Shown here piece after piece: positions 13,138 through 27,788 of a stretch of 64,000 bases of DNA (position 1 is its first letter; every line of letters starts with the position of its first letter). The position numbers were made by a program, and so were the translations under genes. Source of the stretch: Silurus meridionalis (taxonomy: Eukaryota; Chordata; Actinopteri; Siluriformes; Siluridae); the NCBI RefSeq assembly GCF_014805685.1, contig NC_060890.1, positions 15,990,500 to 16,054,499 on the forward strand. The letters run 5' to 3'. The notes beneath the pieces were generated by a model. It saw only the letters and a list, made by a program, of their open reading frames with translations. It was not told where the DNA came from and did no database searches.

Positions 13138-16100
13138 GGTATGCATTTGTTAATTGTCTGTCATGGGAATGTTTGTGTATAGCAGGAGTAAAGGGGTGTG
13201 TCTTCATTTCTACCCTTTGTGCTACAGTGCAGTTGTGCTGTCAAATTCCTGTAAAGATTAAATTTAAAGGACGTGACTAGAAAGTGTCCACCCTTTCAAA
13301 TGGAGATTGTGAGTTTGAATTCTACAGCCAGAGCCCAAATCATCTGGAAACCCAGGGAGCAAAATTGGCCATGCTCTCTGGACAGAAGCGATGGCACTCT
13401 CTTTCCTGCCAATTACAGCAACACTGGAAAGTGGAAGAGGGCGAACATTATGGGACCTACTGTTCATTATTCATCCACAGCAAAACACTAATGTCATTAC
13501 ATTTCTTTTTGAAAATGCCGTAGGAGTTTAATAAATGTGCAAATTGGACTTTCTAACACTAGTATTTAATATTGCATTGTATTTTTTTCCTTTATGTATG
13601 TCAATATTTTGGATTTTTACAATACAATATGACTTCACTTTCATATAATATTTAGTTGCATTAGCTATATACTTGCCTAAATGTATGAGATTTTACACAT
13701 GCTTATGCTTAAATAAATTGAAATAATGTGAGGACGAAGACAGGCCTAATTTTAGAAATCCAAAAGACTTGCCGGTTCAAAATCAATGTTAAATTGTAAA
13801 TTGATTTCTGTTTTATTTACATAAGTAAGTTTGCCTTTCAGAGTTATGTTTTTCTTTGCTCGGCTAGCAAGTGTGGTGGTTTACCTGTAGCTTCATCTTC
13901 ATATCCATCAGGAAGTGGCATGAAGGCTCTGAAAAAACATAATGGCTCATAATCTTGTTTTCATTATAAACTTTGTAGTATTTTGGTTTTGCTGGTGCAA
14001 AGTTAATTTCAGAGTAAAAATGAGTGTTTGTTTAAGAGATAAACCCAGAGCACATGAGTGGCTGGTGAGGGTTGAGGCAGGGAGTGCTGAGCATGCCCCT
14101 TAGCCCTGGGGAGTGATGCTATGTCAGGAATGTCCAATCATAACACTTACTTAGAGTGCATGTGTCATAGCGACACATCAGTGTGTCAGCTTTTCCTACC
14201 TTTATTACAACCAACAGACTCAACACAACTGTCATGGAGCTGGAAATGTGAAGGTTAGAGTCACTGATGATGCTTAAGCAGTTTAAGCACAGACTAATCA
14301 GACTGAAGCATTTTCTGTGTAAATGTTTGTAATTGCATTTGATAGTTATAACTTGGAATCCCCATCAAAGGTTTCACCAAAATCCACGATGGAAATCCAT
14401 CCACTATCTATATGTATGTGTTTAACATATGTGTTTGTGTTAGCGTTAATCTTTTACATTCCTTCCTGTGATTTATTCCAAAACACATAATTAGTTCTTG
14501 AATCACATCTTAGGCATATCATTGAGAATTTAGTACTTGTGCTTGCTTTTGAAAACAAATGTAAAAAAAAAAAATATCCACATTCAGATGTTTCAATATT
14601 ATGGTATATTTTGTGTCGATTCGTGACCTAATCCTAATCAAGCTCATATAAGTTCCAGGTTTAACCCTTTTAAAGTGTGAAAAAGTTCAAAGGAGGTAAA
14701 TACATATGCGAGGCACAGTGTATTTAGTTTAGTTTAAACAACAGATGTGGCTGATAATGTGTTTTGTGAAAAAACTGATCTTTCGACCCCCTAAACAAAC
14801 AAGTTTGCTCATAAAGCAACCTGCCAGAATGAGGACATATACGTAATGACCCATGAGCATTTAATTATGTTGATAAAAACACAAAGTGTGCGTCTGATGT
14901 GTAATTCCTTTTGGAAACAAACTATATGTAGAATAAAGTTTTCGGTTTTCAATATTATTAGAGATTAGAGATTATATTATGTTGCTTATATGGGTTAAAC
15001 ATTTTTCTTTTCTCAGAACTTCTTTCTTCTTTCTGTTCTTTGAACATACATGAGGGAGCTTTCTGGAATAAGGAAAAGATTACCTTTGGGTTTTGCATAT
15101 GACTATGTATAGAGATTTAGATCACCTGATTAGCTGAACAGGACTGTGTTACTTGTTGGAAGAAGGGGCAGATTTGCTGGAAGTCATAAAGCAGAGACAG
15201 GGAAAGAGCTATCGTTCTTATAATTAACATTTTAATTAACATTTTCAGCCAGATGCATTGTACATTATGCGAACGAAAGCTCAGAGCTCATCAGTGATGT
15301 CATCTTAATGCCCAAATTGTGGTTTTATAATTAGTATACATGTAGCTTGGTCTAGACAGTACATGTTCTTTTTCTCTCTAGAGAAGTGTGCATGTGCATG
15401 ACCAGGCGCTTTGTGGGATTATGCAGAGTCTAGGTTAGGTGGCATTTAACGGCGGTCCGTGGCAGGTGTCGGCCTACAGGCCTCGGGCTTTAATGGGCAG
15501 CTGATATGCACAGACTCGTGTTAGCTTTCATTAGGAGCTTAAGAGAACTAACCCAGAACTCAGGCCTTGTGGGAAAACAGGGAGCATAAGAGCTGATAAG
15601 AGGAGAGAATGTGATGTGCAGTGATTTTAGATTGCTTCTTCCTGATGAGCATTGAGACAGCTATATAAAAGCGTACTCCATTACGTGCATAAAGGATGGT
15701 ATACAGCATATCATGCAAAGCAGTAGTTGTTTGTCAGTAAACATCTGTGTTATTCATAACAGGATGCTCTCTTGGGATTTAGAGCTTGAACAGGTATGCA
15801 AAATTAGTGTACAGTGTTGTGTGTACAGTTCTGCTCTTTGATGCAGTCACCTTTACAATATTGTGGGGGAAAAATCAACAGTGGCACTTTGTTTTTGTGT
15901 TGAACCGTTCTTAGTCGTAATATATGCATTGCTTAATGACCCCTGCTTTCCGTTAGGTCTGTGTAGCGCTCTCTGTTTGTCGCCAAACTAATGTTGACCA
16001 TTTCTCTTATCGAGTGTTTGTTTAGTCACTTTTCCTGCATGTAGCTCCTACAGGCAGTAATGAACGCTCTCAGGTGTGACAGTGTAACTCAGCCTGCAAA

Positions 16101-17790
16101 AATTTGTCACGGATCAGTCACCCACACCCCGTCTCACACATTTTATGTGCCCCTTGCCTGCACTGCCTGATGGGATATGTAGTTTTGCCTGATTTTTGGT
16201 TAAATTTTTTTGTGGATTTGTTAATTATTTTACAGGAATGAATATTATACCCTGATAGATAGAAAAAATGCCAAATATAGAGATTGGTTCAGATTTGCTA
16301 ACAGTGTTATACCAGTGTAGGTATGAGAGGGAGAAAGAACAGGGGAAAAAGTCCTAGGGATAAAAAAGCACAAAATCAGCTTAATGTAAATGTATTAAGG
16401 CGAGCAGTGGAAATGTGTGTATGTGTGTGTATATGTGTGTGCAAGGGTTTCAGCTCCATAGCCAAGCCCTGTGCTGACTTTGCGCCTCTCAAAGGAAAAT
16501 TGATTTGGCCGGGTTGGAGAGAGGTACTTAGATGAGTGGAAAAGAGAAATGAGATGAAGCGGTTGGGGGGTGGAATTGCTTTGGCACACCTTCAGTTTCT
16601 CATACACTGTTTTTTGTTCTTTAACACCTTTTGTATTCTATTTCTATCATCATAATACACTTGTTTCTATTTGTGCACCTTGAAAGAAACATTAAGGGAA
16701 AACACATTGTCTCTTCTCTTAGTGAGTAAATGTCCCCTTGTTAAATTCAATAAAAAACTACAGGACTGGAGGGTACAATTTTTTAGTGAGGAACATTTTT
16801 TAGTGTATGTACACTATTATGGCTTACCCACTCACTTATCTCAGTGTTATCTCGCTCTCTTTCTATCCAACTCTCACACACACAGTGCTTTAGACGTCAT
16901 CCACATTCACACTCATTTCCTGAGTGTACTGTTTTTTCTTCTCTGTAAATAGGAATCAGCAGTTTGTCTGGGCTAATAGACATATGAACTCATGATTGCC
17001 ACAAAAGCCTCTATGTTGCTTTAAGCTCAGCACGACTCTCAGGTTAACAATATGAACTGAAGTATATTTGAAAATCTGGATAGGTAAAATTTGCTAGTCT
17101 TTAGGGTTAAATCTGATTTTCCTGACTAATCTTAATGACAATTTATATTAGAAACCAGACTAAAACCCTCAGAGGATATAATTTATTATATATTTTATGT
17201 TACATCTTCACAACTCCATCTTTCTCGTACTGCTGATGGTAACGAAACAGACTCTTTAAGTGTGATTTATGCTACCAGTTCTGTTCCAGCTTTATTCAGC
17301 CAGCACTTACCTTAACGAATGAGGACTCGTTAGGTTAGGCTATCGCTCCGTCATTCCCTCTTCTAATAGAATGTCACATCATGCTGAGGCAAGCACGCTC
17401 ACTTCTGCACACAGACATACACATACACACTGCTAATTAAGGTCGCCTGGTCAGCTACGACAAATCAATGCTGCTTACACTTATCAATCTAAAAAAAGAA
17501 TACAGTTTAAGTGGTATGAAAACAGTAAGAGCAGGGATCAGATGAGGAATGAGAAAATAACACTGGGGTGGTTGTCAAGAAGTCAGACTTGAAGACAGAC
17601 TAGTACTTCCTGAGTATTGTTTATGTATCAGGACTACTGCAGTTTCCGGACCTAATTTTTGCATGCTTTCAGCTGTTGTTACTTCATCCTGTTTGCTTTT
17701 TAAACATAATTTACTCATTGAATTACGCAAGTGGCATCATAATACTGTTGCATAGACAAAGTTGAAGCAATGAATATCGCCTTTGATACT

Positions 17791-17791
<1 letters not shown>

Positions 17792-17856
<65 letters not shown>
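17792..17856. repeat. TA microsatellite
   Basis: Perfect TA run of about 65 bases. Confidence 0.95.
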
Positions 17857-17859
<3 letters not shown>

Positions 17860-18081
17860 ACCAAACAAGACTAAAAAATGCTAAAGTTGAAGAACACACT
17901 GGCTTATTTATTTTACAAATGTACATACAGTGCATCACACAGTCAATTCTCTTCATAGCTCTCTTTAAAGGACTCTAGTTTGGAAAATAATTTTTGAATC
18001 TTTTCAAATCATCAGTGGCATCCACAAAAAAATAGTACATGTAATGTGCTTTAAAAATGATAGCTACAGTAGAATGAATGT

Positions 18082-18405
18082 GGTGTGGTGGTAGAGTGCT
18101 TTGCTTCCTCACAGCTCCATCTCCCATTTCCGTCCTTAGGTCACATTACTGCTTGCGTGCACATTAAAATGTCTTTCTCTTGGTTTTCCAGCATCCTCCC
18201 AATTCCCATAAACATACAAGTAGGTGTTTTGCGTATTCCAAAATTGCCTAGGTGTGAATGTGTGTATGCATGGTGATGTACTGGCTTTCCAACCAGGCTC
18301 TATTACCCCCTTTGCCCACAATCCCCCTGTGTGTTCCTGGGTGATATTTCAGATCCACACCCATGAGGATAAAACAGTTATAGCAGAATGAATGATTGAA
18401 ATAGA
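18082..18405 (+). mobile_element. Degenerate tRNA-headed SINE-like repeat
   Basis: The start (GGTGTGGTGGTAGAGTGCTT, then CCTCACAGCTCC) resembles the tRNA-derived head of fish SINEs. The end (GTGATGTACTGGC, CCTGGGTGATA, ATCCACACCCATGAGGATAA, then GAATGAATGA) resembles the L2-type tail such SINEs share. It is old and mutated. The family name is not certain. Confidence 0.55.
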
Positions 18406-18784
18406 GTGGAATTAATTGTATGGATGGGAAAGTGTGACATCTGGCAGTTGAAACGACAGTAACTTAAATGTGTGGTCTAAAAAAGGTAGAAATAGAAGAA
18501 CGTCTCATGTACCTACGTTTTGTTTGCTGCTGTAACGTGAATGAGAGCTATAAGCCAATCACTGCATGAAGGGGAATTTGAACACAAACACATTTTCACA
18601 CTGTGTCAACCAGAGTCATTTTCTGTGTGGTTGCCGTGATTAAATAAAATCAAACCTGTGACAGCTCTGATCCAACATTCCACTTCCTGTGTATATATTT
18701 TCTTGTGTATTTGTCCCTTGCTGCATCCATTTTATAAACACCTCTCTCTAATATTTCCCCTCTTCTGTGTGTATGTGTGCGCAG

Positions 18785-18943
18785 TGAGTAACTACAGCCA
18801 TGTACTGGAAGGCCAGTCAGACTCTGATGATGAAGATAAGCTCCATATTGTGGAGGAAGACGGGACACTCGTTGATGGAGCTGACGGTGACAGCGTTGCC
18901 CACGACGATGATGCCAACGGCACTGAGGACCGATGGGATGAAG
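18785..18943 (+). CDS. zeb1: zeb1 coding exon 2, N-terminal acidic segment
   Basis: The exon follows a gcag acceptor and ends in GAAG before gtaat. It starts with two bases of a split Val codon, so the missing first exon must end one base into a codon. It encodes the conserved ZEB1 stretch with the core [15 protein letters not shown], followed by an Asp-rich, variable segment. There are no zinc fingers; this is the N-terminal region ahead of the first finger cluster. Confidence 0.93.
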
Positions 18944-21569
18944 GTAATATGCCAACTAGTTTTTTTTCTAGAAAAGTAGGTGCAGGTTTATCATTAAAAA
19001 CATAAGCTATATTTTCCGTACCCTTGATTTTTTGTGGAAGATGAAAGACGTGTTTATCAGGCAATCTTTTCTTAATAGTGTAAAATTAAGCAACAGAATT
19101 CTTGGCCATTAGCTGTTAGCTGATGAATGAGGGTGTGTGATACATTAGTGACTATGGAGGTTCTGAGGAAGATTTGAGCTGCTGTGGAGGGGATGTTTAC
19201 AGTACATTTAGTGTATTCAGTTAATGTGTGTGCGTATGCTAAGAGTGGTATTGGGTAGTAAATGTAACTGAATATACCAGTCTCAGAACCATCAGTAGCA
19301 CAGCAAATTAATTGAATTGGGAGATTTAAGGCAAATAAATGAGCAATTTGCCCAAAAGAGACAAGATAGTAGAATTCTCTGACTAATTAAACATCCATTT
19401 ATTTTCTTGCTATAATATTTAATTGATATGGTTATTCTCAAAAATCAGGATACTGTGTGCATGTAAGTTGTACTCTAGTTTGGGATATACACACTTCTCT
19501 GGCTACACTACCCATAACTCAAATGCTGAAAAACATTCATTAGCAGTATCAGGTCTACAGTATCGACTCAACCCTGTTTTTTTGTTTGTCTCAAATTTCA
19601 GCCTCTCCCACTCATTCCCTTGTTGCTCTTTAAGCTCTCCCCCTACCTAGTGCAGAGGCAGACAGACTGACTCTCTGTGGGCTCCATGTTTGTTTTAAAG
19701 CCTCTCCCCCCTCATCGTACACCTCCACTTCATCCTCCTGTCTTTATAACAGAGATTCACACTCTCTTGTTTCCTCTCAATCATCATGATTAAAAGCAAT
19801 CGCTGCCTTCCTGCATGCTGTCGGCTTTTATATTCCTCAGAATAAAACCACACCCCTCCTATTCTTACTGCTAGTACAGTGGCTGCACCGGCACTTTTCT
19901 AGTTTATCTGTTACTCTGTGCTGTCAAGCTCACAATTCTAACACATGCCCATGCACAAGCAGATATTGTGTAAAGGTACAGAAGACATAGTAGACAGGGG
20001 GGGCGCCTAGGGGAAAAAAATTGTCGCGGTGTCAAAATTCTCCCCGGTATTCACATACACAGGCATTCTGACTGCATGCGCTAGACCTTTTTGGGAAATG
20101 GTTAAGCAAGCGACCTGAGGATCAAAAGGAGGTGGCTTTATTCCAGTCTTGCAAAACTAAATAGCTGTTGAAATTGAGAAACGGAGAGGGAGGAGAGCTC
20201 ATGCTCTTGCTGCCTCCCCCACTCCACCTCCAACCAGGCTACATTCCCTAGTGCGTTTTCTTGGAGTGTTTACAAAGATTTTATGATGGTTTCACAATTC
20301 GTAAATTATACATTCCCAAGCTCCGTTGGCTAAAACATTTATTCCAATTGACCCAAGCATTCTAGTGTGATTTGGAAACTTCCAGACATCTCAAATCATC
20401 ACATCATTAAAAAAAAAAAAAAAGGAGAAAAAAACCCACTCCAGAACAAGGGCCTTTAACATGCTTTTGCAAGATGTAAAAGAATGTGTGTTTAATATGT
20501 AGCTGATCAGAGCTCCTGGGGTTCTCTTTTATTAGCATTGAATTGGAAATATTCTAAATGTATACTTGTTCATAAACTTTAATATCTCATATGTATACTT
20601 GGGATACATCAAATTCATAAGATGATGGAAGGAACTTTAATAAATATCAATTGTCTAGCCCCTGTCTCACTACTCATTTAAATACAAACACACCCACAAT
20701 TAACTATTTATACCACATGTTTATGCTTCAAAGGAAACCTTAATAAATGACTCGCTTTTGCTACTGGGAAACCAGCAAACAAAAACAACTTGAAGCAAGG
20801 ATTTGATCAGTGAAAATGAGAATGCTTTGGGATTAATATAACTGAATTCCGATGCTGCATTTTTTTCTGTAACAATAAAATGATTAAGGTGCTGCACAGG
20901 TACAGTATTACATTTATGCACATGGTTTCCAACTTGGATTACTAATGGGGAAAAAAATGTTTGCTGAGGAAAATGACTGGTGATAAACTACAGAGAATTT
21001 ACAGCAATTAACTTGGCCACTTCCTAAAACGCATTCTCTGAGAATCAGAATGCATCCCATTTTTCATACTCTAGTATTTCTATTGAATTTCCTCTATCCG
21101 AAAACATATTTGCATTAAAAAAAAAAAAAAAAAAAATCCAGCGTGAAAATCATAGATAATTATTAACATTCTTAAACAATGATCAGAACAGGAACAGACC
21201 ACTGTTGTGTGCTTCACATAGTAGTGTGTGCTTATACACAAAAATCTATGTGAATATTCATTTTAATCTGTATGGCAAAACGTCAATTTTCACTGGGTCT
21301 GAATTTAAGCAAAAAACTTTTGTTGTTTTTTTGACCCCCAAAAACATGTATAGAAATCTTCACTAAAAAAGGAAGACTACATTTGACCAATTTGAGAAAA
21401 CCTGTCACTTCCAAACACATATTTGAGAAAATGGCAAAAACATGCATTAAATATTGTACCTGCAATTAAATAGTTTTCTTTTTTAGGGTGTGTTTCACTA
21501 TTACTTTATACAAATATACATATCAATTCAGCTCAAGAATTGATATAATTTTATCTGATCTTATTGTCA

Positions 21570-21642
<73 letters not shown>

Positions 21643-24600
21643 TTTAGATTTATATTTTTATTTAGATTATTTTTATTTATTATCATTATGATATGATTTT
21701 ATCATTGATATGATTTTAACAAGAGCTTTGCACTTTTTAGAATTGAGTAAAATGACAGAATATATAACTCTCTCATTCAAACCGGCTGTGTTCAGGTTAC
21801 TAAAACCAGTTTAGCCAGAGCACTAACTAGCTAATTGCATTCACAGCTATGTTGAAAAACTACCAACACTATGGTTAGGAAGACACGACATGCAACACCA
21901 TGGACACTAAATTTCATGTCTTTGGCAAATGTAACGAAACAGAATAAAATGGAAAGACTTTAACAGGGCGATTTACTTGCTCATTTCATTAAAGATGATG
22001 TCTCTGTAGTAATGGACTATTATAATCTCTGTTTGAAGGTATTTTTAATCCCCTGTGGAGTGGACAGTATATAAGGTTTAGCTAGTGCAGCAGGGAAGAA
22101 CTTTAATATGATTAGCATCTTGATACAGTGTACGGTAAGAAATGTAATCAGGTGAGTCATAGGGAACTTCCAGTAGGATCCTGACACAATGTGAAGGCCA
22201 TTATTTCTGGGAAATGTAACGCAGGTTCGCAAGTACCAGTGCACATCATTAGAAACATGAATGATCAGATAAGGATTTATTAAGATACTTTAAATAGTGC
22301 ACTATTTAATGAAAAGTCTCATTACAGCCTGAAGCCATACTTAAGCCTTTTACACCTAGTTGTGTTATATTCTCTAATTTACATACCAACAAATAAAAAA
22401 AAGCCCTGTGCAGCATAAAATGTATACATAAATGTATAGGCACCCAAAAATGTATTTAACAAACCGTTCGTACTTTCATACTCACCTTCTGATCTTCTAC
22501 CTTCACCTCTGTTCTTGTGCATTAGCAGAAGAGGAAGTGGACATGTGTACAGCTTTAGCTTTCAAACCACATTACACAACCATATGCCATAAGCTTGGTT
22601 CATATTTTTACTTGTTCACGGCGGCCACACAGGACAGAATAACAGCCGTGGTGTTTTATCTCCTGCCATTTTTAAACATCAGTTTTTCCTCTCGTTTCTT
22701 TCTTATTGGACTTGCTGTTCAGATACTATTAACCTGATTATGTGATGCATCTGCAACATGCTTAAACTATGACATATATTTTTTATTTATCCGGCTGTTG
22801 TATTGCTCAGGGTACGCTTATTGTGACATGGAAAACGTTTTGGGCTGAAAGCAAAATCTTCGCACAATATTACAAAAGATAAAATACTATGCTTCACATT
22901 TGAAAGCTTCGGTCAAAGAAAAGTTTTTAACCTTCTGTACATACACATTTATATTTTTTTATTTTTTTTTTATTTTCAATGTAGCCTGTATTTGCTTTTC
23001 ACTTTTTTCAGTAAGTGTCATTCTAACGACTGCACCATTGTACTTCCTTATTATGAACACCACTGCAGCAAAAAAAAAAAAACAGTACACACATAGCTGG
23101 TAAAGCCCAATGCACCTCGAGGGCTGTTATGCTTTACTTTCATGGCCATTTGATTGGAGTGTCGCTCTCATGCAAGATGGTGTCCTGTCACCGGAGAACG
23201 TCATAAAGAACCTGAGCAGAACAACAAAAAGCAGTAACCTTAAAAACATTTTATAGTGGTAAAAATAATCCTCTCTTATACAACCATTGAAATGACTACC
23301 TTACTGGAGATTATTTTGCATCCTAAGAAACTGAATTTCTAAAAAATGGCCCACTTGCTGTTTATCTTCTTCAGTTTCTTTCATGGGTAGCTTTGTGAAT
23401 GGGAAATGTGTCTTTTATGCTGCCTATTAAACCCTTTTTCACACTATAAGCATTTGCCCGGGTCACAGCACTCTTTCTTTATTCTCTCTGATAAAGCAGC
23501 TGCAAAATCTTCCATGTCGGACAAATGCACACTACTATGTCAAAGTACCAAATTAACACGAAGTCACTGACGTCCACAGTAAAATAAAGAGCCGGAGATG
23601 GTGTTTATTATTTGGCTCACCCCAAACGCCCACATACATACATCTCTTTAAATCGCTCCGACGCCCAAATGCACAATTGTCCTCAGGTGTTCCAAATGTT
23701 GTTTTGAGTTGCGAGCGAATGCCATTAGTTGTAATTGCTGACATTGCGCTCTCATTTCGAGTGTGTGCACGCATGAGAAAGTGCAGATCTCAGGCTGAGA
23801 TACACATATGTAGCCTCCAGACTTGCTTTATCCCAAAGCCTTCATTTCTTCATTCTCTCTCGTTAGTGAGCGATAAAGAAGCAGAGCACAGTGCTCCAAT
23901 TAAGCGCTTAATTTTACAGGAGGTTGAGCACAGTTTGTGCATTAAGGGATATTGGGAAATCGAGAGATTGAGTTAGCTATTCAGGACTAATTTGTTTTGT
24001 TTGTTTTATAAGCGGGCTTAGTGTCTCTTGCCTGTGTGACTTTGATTTTATAATTATGACTTTGATCTTCTAATTATGTGTTGAAAACCTACATGCTGCT
24101 TTGGCTTTTCTTTTCTCTTTCTGAAGAGAAAAAAGGTGTTCATGTATAATGTATCAGCATCTCACACTTTGTTGCATTGTCTCTGACTCTTAGAAGTCTC
24201 CCAGTATAGGACTTTAATGCACATTTAACACTGTCCAGAACAAACCCCAGCATCACCAGCATAAATGATTGATTTAGTGTTTTGCTGATAACAGTGTTTG
24301 TTTGGGAAAGAAAGCTTGTTGTGAAAAACAGGTGATGTTGTATAGTGTATACACTATGCCCTAGTGATTTTATCACCTTGGCTCTTTTACACCCTAAAAA
24401 GCTGAAGATTAAAACTAACAAAACTAATTGTGCAATTTGTAATGACTTATTTATTGGATTTGAGGAACTAATAGAAAACCCACTTGAGTTTTTACAGAAA
24501 TTGGAGGCTACATTCTTTTTTTTCCTCTTTAATGGCAAATTAAAGCTACAGATATGCTTTAATTTTATTATACATACATACATATATACATACATACAGC

Positions 24601-27600
24601 ATTGTTGTTCACATACAGTGACTGTATACCTTATGTGTACCTGGAGGATTAAAAACTATATCCACTAGGGGGCATCTTAGGGCTGAAACCCCTATGCTTT
24701 CTTAACTACTTCCTTAGAGGAATATTATTACAATAAGAGGAGATTATTTTTTATTTTGGATAGATTGCACAAACAGTCACAGCATCATCAGTGAAGGTGG
24801 TATGTTAAGCCATTTAATGAAATCTCAGTCTGCTCCTGACATAATGTTACACACCATATTAGAGTGCCCCCACTGTTCATGTTGGTATTACATGACCAGG
24901 ACATGGATTATTCATTTTGAGCTACAACTGCAAAATACATGTGGCAGCCTTTGTGCATAGTACATATACAAATAAGTGCATGCGGTTAAAAGAAAGGTTT
25001 CGTTTGGATTAGTTACTGATGTCACATCACAAGTCTGGAAGCTCAAAGTGATGCTATCGAGACTGATGTATGCATCGGTTCCACCAAGGTGGGTGACAGA
25101 GTTCATGCCGCCCATGCTCTCTGGGACATAAAGAACATGAGAGACAGCCAGATATCTGGAAGTATTTTCCATCCCAGCACATTGCCACCTGACTTCACTA
25201 ATGATATCTCCTCCCTAACAACGAAGCAAAGCTAATAAACCTAGTCAGGTGGGTCGGGGTGAGTAGTGGGGAGTGTCAGGACCAATGTAGGCAGATCATA
25301 TATCTATCATCAGATTCATCAGAGTACTCATTACATATTTATGAAGATGTAATGGTCATGCAGAGTTCAGTTTACATACTAATCGAACACACCTGGCTCT
25401 AATGTTCAACCGCTCTATGAGACACCGATTAACTGAATCAGGTGGGTTCGATTAAGACTGGAAAAAAAAACAAGTGTGTTAAATTTGAAATTATTACACC
25501 AAGATATACAAGTTTTGAGACGGCTCCAAAAGGAGCTCTGTGGGCTATCAAAAAAAATTACACCGGCTTTCACAAACCGTTTGGCTCGGGTTTATTTTTA
25601 GGGTTTTTTATTTTTTTTTTATTTACAGAGACATCCTGCTAAATAACATTTTTAGGGCAAGTGAATTACTTTTTTTTAGTATCTGTTTTGGATATCTCTG
25701 CTTTCTGACAAATTCAGAGAAACATGTCTTAAGTAAACATAAAGTTTATAGTAATTTGTTGGGGGCCACCAAAACCAATAGAACAGCTCCAGTTTGCTTG
25801 GTATTTATCAACCTGATCCATACTGGAATAAACAATTTTCCAAAATGAATATTCCCTCAGTTGTTGTTTTTAATGTTGGTGAATGCTATTCATCACATCA
25901 GTCCTAAATTTCCCATACATGTTCATTTTGATGAGAACTGAGGTGGGACCAGATTTCTGGGCCAGAAATATGTAAACACGATCAAGAACCGTTAGAAAAG
26001 GAATAGATTCTCTTCACTGCAGTGTAGTGCGCCGTCTATAAAGCTTTATGATTAGTATAGATTAGTTCGAGGAACATTTCTAAATATTACAAAGAGCACT
26101 TTCTATAAGAAAGAGGACTGGATCATGGGTTTAGCAATAACTGTGCACATGTGTGTGTTGCAGTGAAAGAGGAGTGTGTGTCAGAGGAGGATGAGAGGAG
26201 TAGGGATGCGCTTGTTGAGGAAATGCTTCAGCAGGGAGACACAGCTGTCATTTTTCCAGAGGCACCAGAAGACGAACAACGTCAGGGAACACCGGAGACT
26301 AGCGGCCATGACGAGAATGGTACATGCACACACACTGTCTCATTTTCTCCCCTTGTGAGGACTTACCATTAACAATTATTAATATGGCTGATTGAGGCTT
26401 CACCTAAACCTTAAACTTAGTAACCAAGAGAAAAACAAATTTCAGTTCTTGTAACCAGCATATTTAGGCAAAACTGTCAGATATTCCTATTCTTGTGGGT
26501 ACATTTGTTCCCCACCAAGATATATGTAGATGCCCATACACATAGACACGCACAGTCTAATTTGAATTCAGAGTCACGCCGAAGCACAAGTTTCACACAC
26601 AGAAACACACCTATAGACACACAGCATGCCTTTGATGACTCTGAAATTTCCACCTCACCTGTTTGAACAGAAAGTGGGGAAAAAGCAGCACCTGAGCAAA
26701 TCTTTCATACCTACGAGAGTTTCTCATGTCTGTGTGTGGGAGCGATTCACCTGACTACAGGAGTTTAATACGTTACCTGTTAACAGGTAATATGTTACCT
26801 GTGGGACTTTTAGATAGGGAGATAGAAACCTTAGCCAGGTGCACTTCAATTCCTAGTCACAGTTTGACCTATGAATAATTCAGATGATTAATGCAGATCA
26901 ATAAGATTATGAGGCAGTTTAGAAACTAACATGCGCTCTATAGCGATGCATAAATAGGCCGAAATGACAAATAGATTAACAATTATACTGTGTAGTTGGA
27001 CTCCGACAGACATGATGAATTTGAAGCTGAGCTGATCTATATTCATGTGCAAATCGGCTATCCAATTAATAAAATGTTTCACACGATTAAATTCTAATGT
27101 AATGTCTTCTTTGCCCCTTTCACCCACACACTGTCAAAAGACTTTCCTCCCCTGTTAATTCACTGGCAGTTGCTCACCTCGTTTTTTTCTTTTTTGTGTG
27201 ATTACCAAACGTCCTTTGTTTCTCCTCGGCTCCTCTCTTTCTTTTGTGCTGAAGATCTTGGGACAGAAAGAGAACGAGACTTGTTGAGTTGTGCTGTAGC
27301 TGTTACTCGGTACACATCAAAGGCCTCTCTCTATTACAGTGTGCGATTGAAGTTCACATATTGCTCTACTTCATTTCACACTCTTCACAACCAACACAAT
27401 AACCCACACGCGTGCACATGCACTCACACGTTTTTCAGGGGCCAACAAGATGTTGTTTATCAAAGCCTCATTTGTATATTTATCCAATATTATGCACAAT
27501 TTCGATATTATTGTAACGCAGTGTTGGGTTTCAGTGGCTTTCTGTAATCACGATCATTTTCCTTTGTGTCTCTCATCCAAGCACATCTTATTTACAGAGC

Positions 27601-27752
27601 ACACATTTGTGTGAACTGTGTTCGTATCAGAGACTCGCACACACAGCATATGTCCTTGTACTCATATCATTGTCCTTGCACTTACCATTTGTTGCTCTGC
27701 CTCTTTCTCTCTTTTCTCTTCGTTTGTTTTCCTCCCTCTCTCCCCCTCTTTC

Positions 27753-27788
<36 letters not shown>

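Larger units (their letters stand above)
1..18784 (+). other. zeb1: Presumed zeb1 intron 1 (noncoding, 3' part)
   Basis: No coding segment is recognisable before the acceptor at 18784, and zeb1 needs one more short exon upstream, so this is inferred to be the end of intron 1. It holds CA, GT, CT and TA microsatellites, two RTE-derived fragments (4645-4914 minus, 12403-13065 plus), an older dispersed repeat near 11.2-11.5 kb, a G-rich tract near 9.5 kb and a SINE-like repeat near 18.1-18.4 kb. The rest is AT-rich sequence in which I see nothing. Conserved enhancers may be present but cannot be recognised without comparison. Confidence 0.7.

Noticed and set aside
18658..18784. Alternative upstream start for zeb1 joined to the exon at 18785
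   Set aside because: The frame continues upstream only through hydrophobic, non-conserved residues and crosses a good splice acceptor; this is intron read-through.
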